Shown here: one piece after another, positions 35,477 to 44,775 of the stretch
Layout of the letters: every line of letters starts with the position of its first letter
How positions within the stretch are numbered: the stretch's first letter is position 1
From: Enterobacter asburiae
GTDB lineage: Bacteria; Pseudomonadota; Gammaproteobacteria; Enterobacterales; Enterobacteriaceae
DNA: 64,000 nucleotides
NCBI RefSeq assembly: GCF_024599655.1
Contig: NZ_CP102247.1
Coordinates: forward strand, 3,410,001 to 3,474,000
Direction: 5' to 3'
Position numbers and translations under genes: made by a program
Notes under the pieces: generated by a model
The model's database searches: none
Told to the model about the DNA's origin: nothing
What the model saw: only the letters and a program-made list of their open reading frames with translations

Positions 35477-36517
35477 TTACTGCTGTGCGAGCTGGTTACG
35501 ACGATACTCCCCCTGCCGCTCCAGCATCCAGCCGGGATACTCGCGCGGCAGCGCGCTCACCGCATCAAGCTGCTTAAGCTCGTCTTCGCTTAAGCGGATC
35601 CCGGTCGCGGCGATATTGTCGTCCAGCTGATCGACGCGTTTCGCACCAATAATCACGCTGGTCACGGCTTTTTGATGCAGCAGCCAGGCCAGCGCGATTT
35701 GCGCGACGGAGACGCCCTTGCTTTCGGCGATAGTGCGCATTACGTCCACGCAGTCGAAGGCGCGATCTTTATTCACCGGCGGGAAGTCGAACTCCAGGCG
35801 GCGACCACCGGCTTCACTCTGCCCGTCGCGGCCATATTTTCCGCTTAGCAGGCCGCCCGCCAGCGGGCTCCAGACCATCAGCCCGACGCCTTCGCTCTGC
35901 ATCATCGGCACCAGCTCGCGCTCCAGATCGCGCCCGGCAATGGTGTAATACGCCTGCAACGACGCGAAACGCGCCAGCCCAAGACGTTCAGAAATACCGA
36001 GCGCTTTGGCAATCTGCCACGCCGCCCAGTTCGAGACGCCGATGTAGCGCACGTGCCCATGCTGCACCAGGTTATCCAGCGCGTAGAGCATCTCTTCAAT
36101 CGGCGTTGCGGGGTCGAAGCCGTGAAGCTGGTAGAGATCGATATGATCGAGCTGCAGGCGGCGCAGGCTCTCCTTCACGCTGCTGACGATGTGATAGCGC
36201 GAGCTGCCGCGCGAGTTCACCCCTGCCGTTCCCGTTTCGCCGAACACTTTCGTGGCGACCACCACGTTCTCGCGCGGGATTTTAAGGTTTTTCAGCGCCT
36301 GACCGGTGATCTCCTCCGAGCGCCCTTCAGAGTAAACGTCCGCGGTGTCGATAAAGTTGATCCCGGCATCCAGCGCGCCCCCCACCAGCTGCTCGGCTTC
36401 ACTTTGCTGGAGCTGGCCAATCTTGCCCCACATGCCGCCCTCACCGCCGAAGGTCATGGTGCCGAGGCACAGTTCAGAAACAAACAGACCGGTGTTGCCC
36501 AGTTTTTGATAACGCAT
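35477..36517 (-). CDS. Aldo/keto reductase
   Basis: An NAD(P)H-dependent oxidoreductase of the AKR superfamily, 346 residues forming a TIM barrel. The catalytic tetrad is visible as D57 and Y62 (FIDTADVYSEG), K90 (VATKVF) and H132 (YQLHGFD). The cofactor segment near the C-terminus (VTSVIIGAKRVDQLDDNI) is present. GAGGAATAACTT precedes the ATG. It lies 102 bp downstream of the efflux outer-membrane gene on the same strand and may be read from that transcript or its own promoter. The substrate is not predictable; no specific E. coli orthologue is claimed. Confidence 0.85.
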   Translation of the reverse strand: MRYQKLGNTGLFVSELCLGTMTFGGEGGMWGKIGQLQQSEAEQLVGGALDAGINFIDTADVYSEGRSEEITGQALKNLKIPRENVVVATKVFGETGTAGVNSRGSSRYHIVSSVKESLRRLQLDHIDLYQLHGFDPATPIEEMLYALDNLVQHGHVRYIGVSNWAAWQIAKALGISERLGLARFASLQAYYTIAGRDLERELVPMMQSEGVGLMVWSPLAGGLLSGKYGRDGQSEAGGRRLEFDFPPVNKDRAFDCVDVMRTIAESKGVSVAQIALAWLLHQKAVTSVIIGAKRVDQLDDNIAATGIRLSEDELKQLDAVSALPREYPGWMLERQGEYRRNQLAQQ

Positions 36518-36619
36518 AAGTTATTCCTCGCATGTCGATTGGGTACCCGATAGTTATACCCGCCCCTCAGCCATCGCGAATGTGGTGTTCCTGTCCGTTT
36601 CTTGCCCAATCCTCTGAAT

Positions 36620-38146
36620 TTATCCGCGCGGGGCGTCGCCAAAGACGCTGTAGTCCGGTAATTGCACCTGCTGATACGGCTCCCAGCCGCCGCCGAGCGC
36701 CTTGTAGAGCGCCACCAGATCGAGCGCGCTCTGCACCTGCGCCTGTGCGCGCTGCTGCTGGGCCTGCGCCAGCTGACGCTGAGCGTCCAGCACGTCGATA
36801 AAGCTGGCAATCCCCTGCCGGTAGCTGTCGCTTGCCAGGTCAAAGGCGTTTTGCAGGGCGTCGATCGTTTTTGCGAGACCCGCTTCACGCTGCTGGTCGG
36901 TGCGATAGCTCACCAGCGCGTTTTCGACATCGCCGAGCGCGGTCAGCACCGTCTGGCGATAGTCCAGCACCGCCGCCCCCTGCTGCGCGCGCGCCACCTT
37001 CACGCTGGAGACCAGTCGACCGCCCTGGAAGATGGGAATAGAGACCTGCGGGCCGAAGCTGTAGAAGTGGCTGCTCCAGTCGGTCAGCCAGTTGGTTTCG
37101 CTGTTGCGCAGGCCAAACTGCCCGGAGAGCGTAAAGCTCGGGAACAGCTCCGCCACCGAGACGCCGATTTGCGCCGTCGCGGCGTGGAGGTTCGCCTCCG
37201 CTTCCCGCACGTCTGGCCGACGGCGCGCCAGCGTGGATGGAATGCCCGTTTGCACAATATCCGGCAGGGCAGGCATCGGCTGCACGCTTTGCAATTCCGC
37301 ATCCAGCGCCCCCGGCGGCTTGCCGAGCAGGATCGCCAGGCCGTTCATCGCCTGCCGCTCCTGCGCCTGATATTGCGGAAGCTGTGCTTCAAGGTTGCCT
37401 AACTGCGCCCGGGCATTTTCCACATCCATCTGCGGCGACAGCCCGCCCCGCTGGCGGCTTTCGGTTAGATCCAGCGTCTGCTGCGCGCTTTTAATCTGGG
37501 TGTTCAGCGTGGCGATAATGCTCTGCGCCCCGCGCAGCTGTAGCCACGCGCGCGCCACTTCGGCTTCCAGCGACACCAGCGCGTCGTTACGCTGCTCGAT
37601 AGCCGCTTTCTGCTGCGCTTCGGCGGCTTCCACCTGACGACGCACCTTGCCCCACAGGTCGATTTCCCACTGGGCGTCGAAGCTGCCCTGGTAGAGGTTA
37701 ATCGGCTGCGTCAGCGGCCCCAGCGCGCCTTTCAGATTGGGATCGATGCTATCCACCTGGTCGTACACGCCGTGGGATTTCAGCTCCCCTTCCAGCCCAA
37801 GCTGCTGGCGCGTCGCCTGCAGATTGCCGTTCACCGACGGATAAAACGCCCCGCCCGCCTGATTAATCTGTTCACGCGCCCCGGCGATGCGCAGCACCGT
37901 CTGCTGCAGCGTCAGGTTTCCGGCGATGGCGCGTTCAACCAGGCTGTCGAGCTGCGGCGAGCCGAAGGTTTTCCACCAGCGCGGGTTGGTCGCGGCGGAG
38001 GTGGTTTGCGACTTCACCGCGCTGTCGCCCTTATCGTTCCAGTGCGTGACGGAAGGTGGTGCGGGCTGCTGGTAGTCCGGCCCGACGGCGCAGCCCGCCA
38101 GCAGCATCATTATCATCAGAGGGTGTAAACGTCTGTGTATCATCAA
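36620..38146 (-). CDS. Outer-membrane efflux lipoprotein (TolC/OprM/NodT family)
   Basis: The outer-membrane exit duct of a tripartite efflux pump. Its 508 residues begin with a lipoprotein signal whose lipobox LLAGC places the acylated cysteine at C19, followed by GPDYQQPA, typical of RND/NodT outer-membrane factors. Two repeated helical halves follow, with long heptad-rich segments. It overlaps the EmrB-like gene by 4 bp (ATGA), so translation is coupled. Having its own outer-membrane factor distinguishes this pump from E. coli EmrAB, which borrows TolC. Confidence 0.9.
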   Translation of the reverse strand: MMIHRRLHPLMIMMLLAGCAVGPDYQQPAPPSVTHWNDKGDSAVKSQTTSAATNPRWWKTFGSPQLDSLVERAIAGNLTLQQTVLRIAGAREQINQAGGAFYPSVNGNLQATRQQLGLEGELKSHGVYDQVDSIDPNLKGALGPLTQPINLYQGSFDAQWEIDLWGKVRRQVEAAEAQQKAAIEQRNDALVSLEAEVARAWLQLRGAQSIIATLNTQIKSAQQTLDLTESRQRGGLSPQMDVENARAQLGNLEAQLPQYQAQERQAMNGLAILLGKPPGALDAELQSVQPMPALPDIVQTGIPSTLARRRPDVREAEANLHAATAQIGVSVAELFPSFTLSGQFGLRNSETNWLTDWSSHFYSFGPQVSIPIFQGGRLVSSVKVARAQQGAAVLDYRQTVLTALGDVENALVSYRTDQQREAGLAKTIDALQNAFDLASDSYRQGIASFIDVLDAQRQLAQAQQQRAQAQVQSALDLVALYKALGGGWEPYQQVQLPDYSVFGDAPRG

Positions 38147-39714
38147 TGTGCTCCTGCACTCCCCTCGCTCTTAACCGGCGAGAGCAACAAACAAAACGGA
38201 ATCAGTAACAAGGCCACCGCGCTCAGAATGGTGAAGACGTCGATGTAGGCCAGGATGCGCGACTGCTCAATCATGGTCTGGTACATGCGCCCGGTGGCAA
38301 TGCCGGTGGGATCGCCCACCTGGGTGGTGAAGTTCTGGATCGCCTGCGCGCCTTCGCGTATCGCGAGCTGGAACTGCTCGTTAAACGGCGAGGCGTGGTA
38401 CGCCAGATGGGCGCTGTGCGCCTGCGCGCGTTCGGTGATGGCCGCCGTCGAGAGCGATATGCCAATCGAACCCGCAACGTTGCGGAACATGGTGAACAGC
38501 GCTGCCGCATCGGCGTTGAGCCGTCTCGGAATCGAAATAAAGGCAATGGTAGTCAGCGGCACAAACAGGAACCCCAGCCCAATCGACTGGGCGCTGCGGA
38601 ACAGCACCAGGGTTTCGAAGTCGATATCCGGCGTCAGCGTGCGCGACCAGAAGAACGACACCGCCAGACAGGTAAAGCCAAAGGCAATAATCCAGCGGGT
38701 CTGCACCACCGGCATCAGCTTCAGCACCAGCGGGATAGTTAATACGATCAGCACCGCCCCGGGCGACAGCACCAGCCCGGACCAGGTGGCGGTGTAGCCC
38801 AGGTCCTGCTGCGCCAGCTGCGGGATCACCACCGAGCTGCCGTACAGGATCATCGCCATCCCCGCCATCAGCAGGCTGGAGACGGTAAAATTTCGATCCT
38901 TCATGCAATGAAGGTCAACCACCGGCTTTTTGGCATACATCAGCCAGTAAATCGCACCAATGATGCCGATCAGCGTTAATACCGCGAAAGTGCGGGTAAA
39001 GTTCGAGTTAAACCAGTCTTCGTCTTCCCCCCGGTCGAGCATCACCTGCAGACAGCCCAGTCCCAGCGCTATCAGGCCGATCCCCGTCCAGTCGATACTC
39101 AGCTTCTCTTTCGATTTGCTCTCCCACGGCGGATCTTCCAGCAGCTGGTAGATCGCCAGCACCGTCACAATCCCCACCGGAATGTTGATGAAGAACACCC
39201 AGCGCCAGGAGTAGTTATCGGTGATCCAGCCGCCCAGCGTCGGGCCGAGGACCGGCGCAACGATAATCGCAATGGAGGAGAGACCAAACGCTTTGCCCCT
39301 GTCTTCGGGTTTGAAGTAGTCGAGCAGCACCGACTGCTGCGTGGGCTGCAGCCCGCCGCCAAAGAAGCCCTGCATCACGCGGAACAGGATGATCTGCCAC
39401 AGCTCGGTGGCGATGCCACACAGGAACGAGCAGACGGTGAACATGACGATGCAGATCAGGAAGAACTGCTTGCGCCCAAACACCCGGCTCAGAAACGCCG
39501 AGATGGGCAGCACGATACCGTTCGCCACCAGATAGCTGGTTAACACCCAGGTCGATTCGTCATAGCTGGACGAGAGCGAGCCGGCCACGTGGGGCAGCGC
39601 CACGTTGACGATAGTGGTGTCCAGAATTTCCATAAACACCGCCAGGGTGACGACAATCGCCACCGCCCACGGGTTGCTGGCGGGTTTCCAGCTGTCGTGG
39701 CTGTGATCCGTCAT
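38143..39714 (-). CDS. EmrB-like DHA2 family drug efflux transporter
   Basis: A 14-TM proton-driven drug exporter of the MFS DHA2 family, 523 residues. The family hallmark MEILDTTIVNVALPHVAGSL in TM1 and the downstream SAFLSRVFGRK loop are present. It probably works with the adaptor encoded just upstream and the outer-membrane factor just downstream; both junctions are 4-bp overlaps. The substrate is unknown, with hydrophobic toxic compounds likely from the family. It lies within the block inserted between ldtB and ybiR relative to E. coli. Confidence 0.92.
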   Translation of the reverse strand: MTDHSHDSWKPASNPWAVAIVVTLAVFMEILDTTIVNVALPHVAGSLSSSYDESTWVLTSYLVANGIVLPISAFLSRVFGRKQFFLICIVMFTVCSFLCGIATELWQIILFRVMQGFFGGGLQPTQQSVLLDYFKPEDRGKAFGLSSIAIIVAPVLGPTLGGWITDNYSWRWVFFINIPVGIVTVLAIYQLLEDPPWESKSKEKLSIDWTGIGLIALGLGCLQVMLDRGEDEDWFNSNFTRTFAVLTLIGIIGAIYWLMYAKKPVVDLHCMKDRNFTVSSLLMAGMAMILYGSSVVIPQLAQQDLGYTATWSGLVLSPGAVLIVLTIPLVLKLMPVVQTRWIIAFGFTCLAVSFFWSRTLTPDIDFETLVLFRSAQSIGLGFLFVPLTTIAFISIPRRLNADAAALFTMFRNVAGSIGISLSTAAITERAQAHSAHLAYHASPFNEQFQLAIREGAQAIQNFTTQVGDPTGIATGRMYQTMIEQSRILAYIDVFTILSAVALLLIPFCLLLSPVKSEGSAGAH

Positions 39715-40805
39715 TCCACCGTCACCTTCGGTGCCACCGACAGCCCCAGCGGCAGCGGTTTGTTAGGATCGAGGCCCTTATCAATCACGATTTTGACCGG
39801 CACGCGCTGCACAATTTTGACGAAGTTACCGGTGGCATTTTCTGCCGGGAAGGCGGAGAAGCGTGAGCCGCTGCCCTGCTGGATACTGTCTACGTGGCCC
39901 TCAAGCTCCATATCCGGCCACGCGTCGACGGACACGGTGACCTTATCGCCCGGCTTCATGCGCTCAAGCTGCGACTCTTTAAAGTTCGCGACCACCCACA
40001 CGTTCGGGGAAACCAGCGAGAACAGCGCCGTTCCCGCCTGCACCAGCGTGCCGGGCTGCACGTTGCGTTTGGTGACAACACCGTCGAACGGGGCGCGGAC
40101 TTCGGTGTAAGAGAGGTTAAGGTTGGCGGTTTCCAGCTGCGCTTTAGCCTGATCGACCTGACGCTCGCGCGCTTCAACGTTAGTTTCCTGCTGGCGAATC
40201 TGCAGCTGAACCTGCTCCGCCACTTCCAGCTGTGCCTGGGCGCTAGCCAGTCCTGCCTGGGCGCTACGCAACTGAGCGTTCGCGGAATCGATGCTTTGCT
40301 GGGTAGTCGCACGCGGGTCAACGCCGCGCTGACGGCGGTACTCCGCCTGCGCGTTTGCCAGATCGGCCTGCGCTTTCAGCACCTGCGCTTTGGCTTCGTC
40401 ACGCTGGGCGGGATATTGCACCTTCGAGAGCGCCAGCTGTGCCTGCGCCTGATGCAGCTGAGCAAGCGCCAGCCCAAGCTGCGCCTGAGCCTGATCGCGC
40501 TGTGCGGTGGTATCGCGAGGATCGATAACCACCAGCAGATCCCCTTTTTTCACGCGCTGGTTATCGCGCACGCGCAGCTCGGTGACGTAGCCCGCCGTTT
40601 TGGGGGCAATCGTCACCACGTCGCCGTCGGTAAAGGCGTCGTCGGTCGTCTCTTCGTTACGGGTTAAAAACCACCACACCAGCGCCACGACGACCATTAC
40701 CACCACGACAATGCCGAGGATAATTAACGGTTTCTTGCCCGGGCGCTTACGCTCATTATTGTTTTTTTCCTGCTCGTCAGCAGGCGGGTTTTGATCTTCA
40801 GCCAT
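39711..40805 (-). CDS. EmrA-like HlyD-family membrane fusion protein
   Basis: The periplasmic adaptor that joins the EmrB-like transporter to the outer-membrane duct. In 364 residues a charged N-terminal tail precedes one TM segment (LIILGIVVVVMVVVALVWWF), then a split lipoyl-like domain and a long alpha-helical hairpin rich in Ala/Gln (residues ~100-225), then beta-barrel domains. It is the first gene of the three-gene efflux operon. Its leader is an unusual large dyad ending 6 bases before the ATG, and no clear ribosome-binding site is visible outside that hairpin. Confidence 0.92.
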   Translation of the reverse strand: MAEDQNPPADEQEKNNNERKRPGKKPLIILGIVVVVMVVVALVWWFLTRNEETTDDAFTDGDVVTIAPKTAGYVTELRVRDNQRVKKGDLLVVIDPRDTTAQRDQAQAQLGLALAQLHQAQAQLALSKVQYPAQRDEAKAQVLKAQADLANAQAEYRRQRGVDPRATTQQSIDSANAQLRSAQAGLASAQAQLEVAEQVQLQIRQQETNVEARERQVDQAKAQLETANLNLSYTEVRAPFDGVVTKRNVQPGTLVQAGTALFSLVSPNVWVVANFKESQLERMKPGDKVTVSVDAWPDMELEGHVDSIQQGSGSRFSAFPAENATGNFVKIVQRVPVKIVIDKGLDPNKPLPLGLSVAPKVTVE

Positions 40806-40811
40806 AGTTCA

Positions 40812-40898
40812 GCAACGGTCCTGTCAGTGAGCGGCATCACACTATGCCGTTCACTAAAGCTAGGACGTTGCTATACGTTTGCCAGGAAAAACTGACAA
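40812..40898 (-). promoter_or_regulatory. Promoter and long dyad in the leader of the efflux operon
   Basis: Minus-strand promoter: TTGTCA (40898-40893), 17-bp spacer, TATAGC (40875-40870). Downstream lies an inverted repeat AGTGAACGGCAT / ATGCCGCTCACT (40855-40844 and 40837-40826; 11 of 12 pair) nested in an outer GCAACGTCCT / AGGACCGTTGC pair. The structure runs from the -10 to 6 bp before the emrA-like ATG, so it could be an operator, an RNA hairpin controlling translation, or both. Confidence 0.65.
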
Positions 40899-40906
40899 AT
40901 TGCGCA

Positions 40907-42016
40907 CTATATGAGAAGGAATATTCCGAAACCGATCGCCGCGGCCCAAACCAGCATCGGAATCGACCAGACGTGGAAACGCCACCAGATACGACGGTCG
41001 TTGGCCATACGCAGGGCAATCAGGTTTGCCAGCGAACCGGGCAGCAGCCCAAACCCGCCGATGTTCACCGCCCAGGCCAGGAGCGTATCGGGCGGAACAT
41101 AGTTGAGCAGCAGAATGGTGGACGGCACGTTGCTGATAAACTGCGACAGGCCAATCGCCGTCAGCCACAGCCCCGGCTGAGACAGCGTGCTGACGCTGTG
41201 CAGAACATTTTGCAGCACCGGAAGCTGGATAAGGAGATGCACATCAATAAACATCGCCATAAAGACCAGCAGCAGCGTCCAGTCCACGCTCACCAGCACG
41301 CGACGCGCCAGGACAACAAAACCCGCGGCAACGAGCAGGACGCCCGCCAGCTCATACTTCAGCTCCAGCGCGAACAGAAAGACGATGTATAACCCGAGAC
41401 AGCTCCACACCAGACGAGGCTGCCACTGCGGACCCGTTGTGCCGCTGTGGTACTGCAGCTTTTTATCCGGAAATGCAAACCAGCACACCGCCATCAGCGA
41501 CAGCATCATCACCAGCGCCAGAGGGGCCATCTGCCAGGTAAAGGCGGCGAACGACAGACCGGACCGTCCCCAGAGAAGGATATTTTGCGGGTTGCCGATT
41601 GGCGTCAGAAGTGAGCCTGCATTGACGGCCAGCGCTTCAAAGATGATCAAGCGGCTGACGGGGATCTCGCACAGCTTACGCAGCGTAAGCGTGAGAGGCA
41701 CGATGATAAACAGCGCCACATCGTTGGTCAGAAACGTCGACAGCACCGCGGCGGAGAACACCATAAACAGGGACAGCCTGCGTTCGGTGGCAAAGCGGCG
41801 CACCATTTTACGTCCCAGGACGTCAAAATAGCCGCTCAGCTCAACCCCTTTGGTGAGCATCATCAGGCCGCTCAGGGTAATGATGGTGCGCCAGTCAATC
41901 GCGGCGGGCCAGGCGTGTGGGGCAAACGGCACAAAGAGGCTTAACGCTGCGCCAATAATTAATAAGAGATGGAAGAAACGATCGCGTGCCAGGGCCTGCA
42001 GTCCAGGGATTTTCAT
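40907..42016 (-). CDS. ybiR: Predicted anion/sodium transporter YbiR
   Basis: A 369-residue, roughly ten-TM inner-membrane protein of the CitM/ArsB-like ion transporter superfamily, function unproven. Conserved segments with E. coli Ybi[33 protein letters not shown], split by TM turns, and [30 protein letters not shown], the latter a family signature around the transport site. Its ATG overlaps the mntR stop (ATGA), so it is translated with mntR. The pairing suggests a role in metal or manganese-linked physiology, but this is inference. Confidence 0.92.
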   Translation of the reverse strand: MKIPGLQALARDRFFHLLLIIGAALSLFVPFAPHAWPAAIDWRTIITLSGLMMLTKGVELSGYFDVLGRKMVRRFATERRLSLFMVFSAAVLSTFLTNDVALFIIVPLTLTLRKLCEIPVSRLIIFEALAVNAGSLLTPIGNPQNILLWGRSGLSFAAFTWQMAPLALVMMLSLMAVCWFAFPDKKLQYHSGTTGPQWQPRLVWSCLGLYIVFLFALELKYELAGVLLVAAGFVVLARRVLVSVDWTLLLVFMAMFIDVHLLIQLPVLQNVLHSVSTLSQPGLWLTAIGLSQFISNVPSTILLLNYVPPDTLLAWAVNIGGFGLLPGSLANLIALRMANDRRIWWRFHVWSIPMLVWAAAIGFGIFLLI

Positions 42017-42486
42017 TCAGCGGAGGGACCATATTTAAGGGTAAATTCGCGAAACTTCACCAGCGTCTCTTCGCTAACGTGGTGTTCCATTCCTTCCGCA
42101 TCCCGGCGGGCGATCTCCGGGCTAACGCCCAGCACCAGTAAAAAATTCTCGACAAGCTGATGGCGCTCGCGGCTCTCCTGCGCGAGCTTCTCCCCTTCTG
42201 GCGTCAGAAAAACACCGCGCCAGGGGATCATTTCAATTAAGCCCACGGAGGCCAGGCGTTTTAACATTTTAGCGACAGTTGGCTGTGAAACCCCCAGCCT
42301 GGCGGCCATATCGACCTGGCGCGCTTCACCAACCTCACGGATCAGATCGGAAATGAGTTCAACATAATCATCAATCAGTTCACGCCGGTGCGCTTCGCGG
42401 ACCTGGCGAAAACCTTCGACATGTTCTTCAACATTCACCAGTTGCGTCGTTTTCCTTATTGTCGGATGACCTGCGCGACGGTTCAT
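42013..42486 (-). CDS. mntR: Manganese-responsive regulator MntR
   Basis: A DtxR-family metalloregulator that, with Mn(II), represses mntH and mntS and promotes mntP expression. Its 157 residues include the winged helix ([22 protein letters not shown]) and the metal-binding dimerisation domain ([39 protein letters not shown], shown in part). It matches E. coli MntR except for the last ten residues (LKYGPSAE). It is co-transcribed with ybiR and divergent from mntS, with two MntR-type boxes between. Confidence 0.96.
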   Translation of the reverse strand: MNRRAGHPTIRKTTQLVNVEEHVEGFRQVREAHRRELIDDYVELISDLIREVGEARQVDMAARLGVSQPTVAKMLKRLASVGLIEMIPWRGVFLTPEGEKLAQESRERHQLVENFLLVLGVSPEIARRDAEGMEHHVSEETLVKFREFTLKYGPSAE

Positions 42487-42577
42487 TGTACTTCCTCAGT
42501 GGGGTGACGCTTCCAGCGCCCGGTTTGGAGAGCGCACATTGTAAACCATAGCTCCGCAAGCACAAAAAATTAACGAA

Positions 42578-42612
42578 ATAGCCATAGCTATACAATATAG
42601 CCTGTGCTATAT
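42578..42612. promoter_or_regulatory. Tandem MntR boxes between mntR and mntS
   Basis: ATATAGC-CTGT-GCTATAT (42595-42612) has perfect 7-bp arms like the known MntR box core ATAGC-N4-GCTAT. A second core ATAGC-CATA-GCTAT lies at 42578-42591. Their centres are 19 bp apart. Both lie upstream of mntS, as expected for manganese repression. Confidence 0.8.
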
Positions 42613-42669
42613 CTGTATGTAATGCAGTCACCCTTCACGGATCGAAGGGATCAAAACTCAGGAGGTCTT

Positions 42670-42798
42670 ATGAACGAATTCAAGAGGTGCATGACCGTGT
42701 TTACTCACTCTCCTTTTAAAGTGCGCTTAATGCTGTTGAACATGCTGTGCGATATGTTTAACAACAAACCGCATCAGGACGACAAACCTTCCCACTAA
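42670..42798 (+). CDS. mntS: Small manganese-homeostasis protein MntS
   Basis: A 42-residue protein that in E. coli raises usable intracellular manganese by restraining the exporter MntP; it is made under manganese limitation. The sequence begins MNEFKRCMTVFTHSPFKVRL and differs from the E. coli protein mainly in its last ten residues. AGGAGG lies immediately upstream of the ATG at a good distance. It sits behind two MntR boxes and is followed by a terminator. The same locus in E. coli was first described as the RNA RybA. Confidence 0.95.
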   Translation: MNEFKRCMTVFTHSPFKVRLMLLNMLCDMFNNKPHQDDKPSH

Positions 42799-42826
42799 GC
42801 GGCGTTGCGGTACGCCGCTTCATTTT
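42797..42826 (+). terminator. Terminator after mntS
   Basis: AAGCGGCG / CGCCGCTT stem (8 bp perfect) with loop TTGCGGTA, then CATTTT. It begins inside the mntS stop codon. Confidence 0.75.
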
Positions 42827-43081
42827 CCCGTCACAATCTCGCTGTAAACTGGCTTCCAGCCGCCTTATTCCCGATCTTTTTTACGGATTTGCAGTCCCCT
42901 TCGCAAAACATCTGCTTAGCAACTGTTGATATTATTTAGCGCTCGCACTATCTTCTTGCAGCCCTGCACAATTTGCGGCTCGCTGAAGCGGACCCTCATT
43001 CCCTCTCCACGCACTGTCAGGCAGGTTATGACCCTTGACGCCAGGGTGAGCACATGGCGTTTTCATCCATGATAGTGACCT

Positions 43082-44665
43082 ATGAATGTAACCCTGATAG
43101 ATACCGTTGTGACCCGCAGCCGGGCCTTAAGCCCGTGGACGGGTTTTTACTTTTTGCAGTCATTACTGATTAACTTTGCGCTGGGTTATCCCTTTAGCCT
43201 GCTCTACGCGGTGGCGTTCACCTGCGTTCTGCATGTGCTGTGGCGAGCCGCACCGCGCGTGCAAAAGGCGTTAATCGGGATCTGTTCGCTGGTTGCTGCA
43301 CTCTATTTCCCGTTTGGCCAGGCTTACGGCGCGCCAAACTTTAATACCCTGCTGGCGCTGCACTCGACCAATATGGAAGAGTCGACGGAGATCTTGACGA
43401 TCTTCCCGTGGTACAGCTACGTGGTCGGGATCTTTATCTTCGCGTTGGGCGTTATCGCCATCCGCCGTCAGTCGGGCGAGAAAAAATCCTGGGGTAAGAT
43501 CGAAATACTCTGTCTGGTGTTCAGCATTGCCGTGGCGTTCGTCGCCCCCATCCAGAATATTCCCTGGGACGGTAAGCTAAGGCTCATCAATATCGGCTAT
43601 CCGGTTTTCCGCTTCGTGAAAGACGTCGTTGTAAATAATAAAGAGGTTCTCGACGAACAGGCGCGCATGGCTGAGCTTTCCAATATGAAAGACACCTGGA
43701 ACGTGCTGGCCGTTAAGCCGAAATATCACACCTATGTGGTGGTGATTGGCGAAAGTGCACGTCGCGATGCAATGGGAGCCTTCGGCGGACACTGGGATAA
43801 CACACCGTTTGCCAGTTCGGTCAAAGGCACGCTGTTTACCGATTATGTCGCGGCCAGCGGCTCGACGCAGAAATCGCTCGGCCTGACGCTTAACCGGGTC
43901 GTCGACGGCAAACCTCAGTATCAGGATAATTTTGTCACCCTGGCAAACCGCGCGGGTTATCAGACCTGGTGGTTCTCCAATCAGGGGCAAATTGGCGAAT
44001 ACGATACGGCCATCGCCAGTATCGCCAAGCGTGCCGACGAAGTGCAGTTCCTGAAGAACGGCGACTTTGAAGCCGACAAAAACACCAAAGACGAAGCGCT
44101 GTTGAAAATGACGGCACAGGTCTTCGCCACGCCGCGCACCCAGCCTCAGCTGATCGTCCTGCACCTGATGGGGTCGCACCCGCAGGCCTGCGATCGGACC
44201 GGCGGGAAGTACGCGGAGTTCGTGCAGTCCAAAGAGACGTCTTGCTATCTCTACACCATGACGCAAACCGACGACCTGCTGAGCAAGCTGTACGATCAGC
44301 TACGCAATACGGGCGACAGCTTCTCCATGGTCTATTTCTCGGATCACGGGCTGGCGTTTAAAGAGCGTGGTAAAGAGGTGCAGTACCTGGCGCACGATGA
44401 CAAGTTCCAACAGAACTTCCAGGTGCCGTTTATGGTGCTGTCGAGTGATGATAAAACGCATCGCGTGATTAAAGCGCGTCGTTCGGCAAATGATTTCCTG
44501 CAGTTCTTCTCGCAGTGGACGGGGATTAAGGCCGAGCAGATAAAAACGGCTTACCCGTTTGTCTCTAACAAGAAAGCTCCCCCAGTGTACGTTACCAACT
44601 TCAAGTTACAGAAAGTTGACTATAACCATCTGGGTACGGATATTTTTGATATTAAGAGTAAGTAG
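43082..44665 (+). CDS. opgE: Phosphoethanolamine transferase OpgE for osmoregulated glucans
   Basis: An inner-membrane enzyme that decorates periplasmic glucans with phosphoethanolamine. In 527 residues the N-terminal third has four or five TM segments, followed by a periplasmic sulfatase-fold domain. The predicted nucleophile is T262 (AASGSTQKSLGLTL), with metal ligands E224 (VVIGESARRDA) and the DHG of YFSDHGLAFKERGK. It closely matches E. coli YbiP/OpgE. It is monocistronic, with a 283-bp upstream region (42799-43081) in which I see no clear operator beyond the mntS terminator. Confidence 0.94.
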   Translation: MNVTLIDTVVTRSRALSPWTGFYFLQSLLINFALGYPFSLLYAVAFTCVLHVLWRAAPRVQKALIGICSLVAALYFPFGQAYGAPNFNTLLALHSTNMEESTEILTIFPWYSYVVGIFIFALGVIAIRRQSGEKKSWGKIEILCLVFSIAVAFVAPIQNIPWDGKLRLINIGYPVFRFVKDVVVNNKEVLDEQARMAELSNMKDTWNVLAVKPKYHTYVVVIGESARRDAMGAFGGHWDNTPFASSVKGTLFTDYVAASGSTQKSLGLTLNRVVDGKPQYQDNFVTLANRAGYQTWWFSNQGQIGEYDTAIASIAKRADEVQFLKNGDFEADKNTKDEALLKMTAQVFATPRTQPQLIVLHLMGSHPQACDRTGGKYAEFVQSKETSCYLYTMTQTDDLLSKLYDQLRNTGDSFSMVYFSDHGLAFKERGKEVQYLAHDDKFQQNFQVPFMVLSSDDKTHRVIKARRSANDFLQFFSQWTGIKAEQIKTAYPFVSNKKAPPVYVTNFKLQKVDYNHLGTDIFDIKSK

Positions 44666-44690
44666 TTTCTGCCGTCTCGTGCGGTCTGAT

Positions 44691-44725
44691 GCCCTCACCC
44701 TGGCCCTCTCCCACAGGGAGAGGGT
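44691..44725. repeat. Half copy of the rimO-gsiD palindromic element
   Basis: GCCCTCACCCTGGCCCTCTC plus the hairpin CCCTCTCCC-ACA-GGGAGAGGG. The left part repeats the arm at 8797 with one or two changes, defining a second intergenic repeat family in this genome besides REP. Confidence 0.7.
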
Positions 44726-44735
44726 ACAAACACTA

Positions 44736-44766
44736 AAAACGGCAACCAGAGGTTGCCGTTTTGCTT
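44736..44766 (+). terminator. Terminator after opgE
   Basis: AAAACGGCAACC-AGA-GGTTGCCGTTTT, a 12-bp perfect stem followed by GCTTTT. Probably stops opgE transcription. Confidence 0.85.
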
Positions 44767-44775
44767 TTACCTTCT

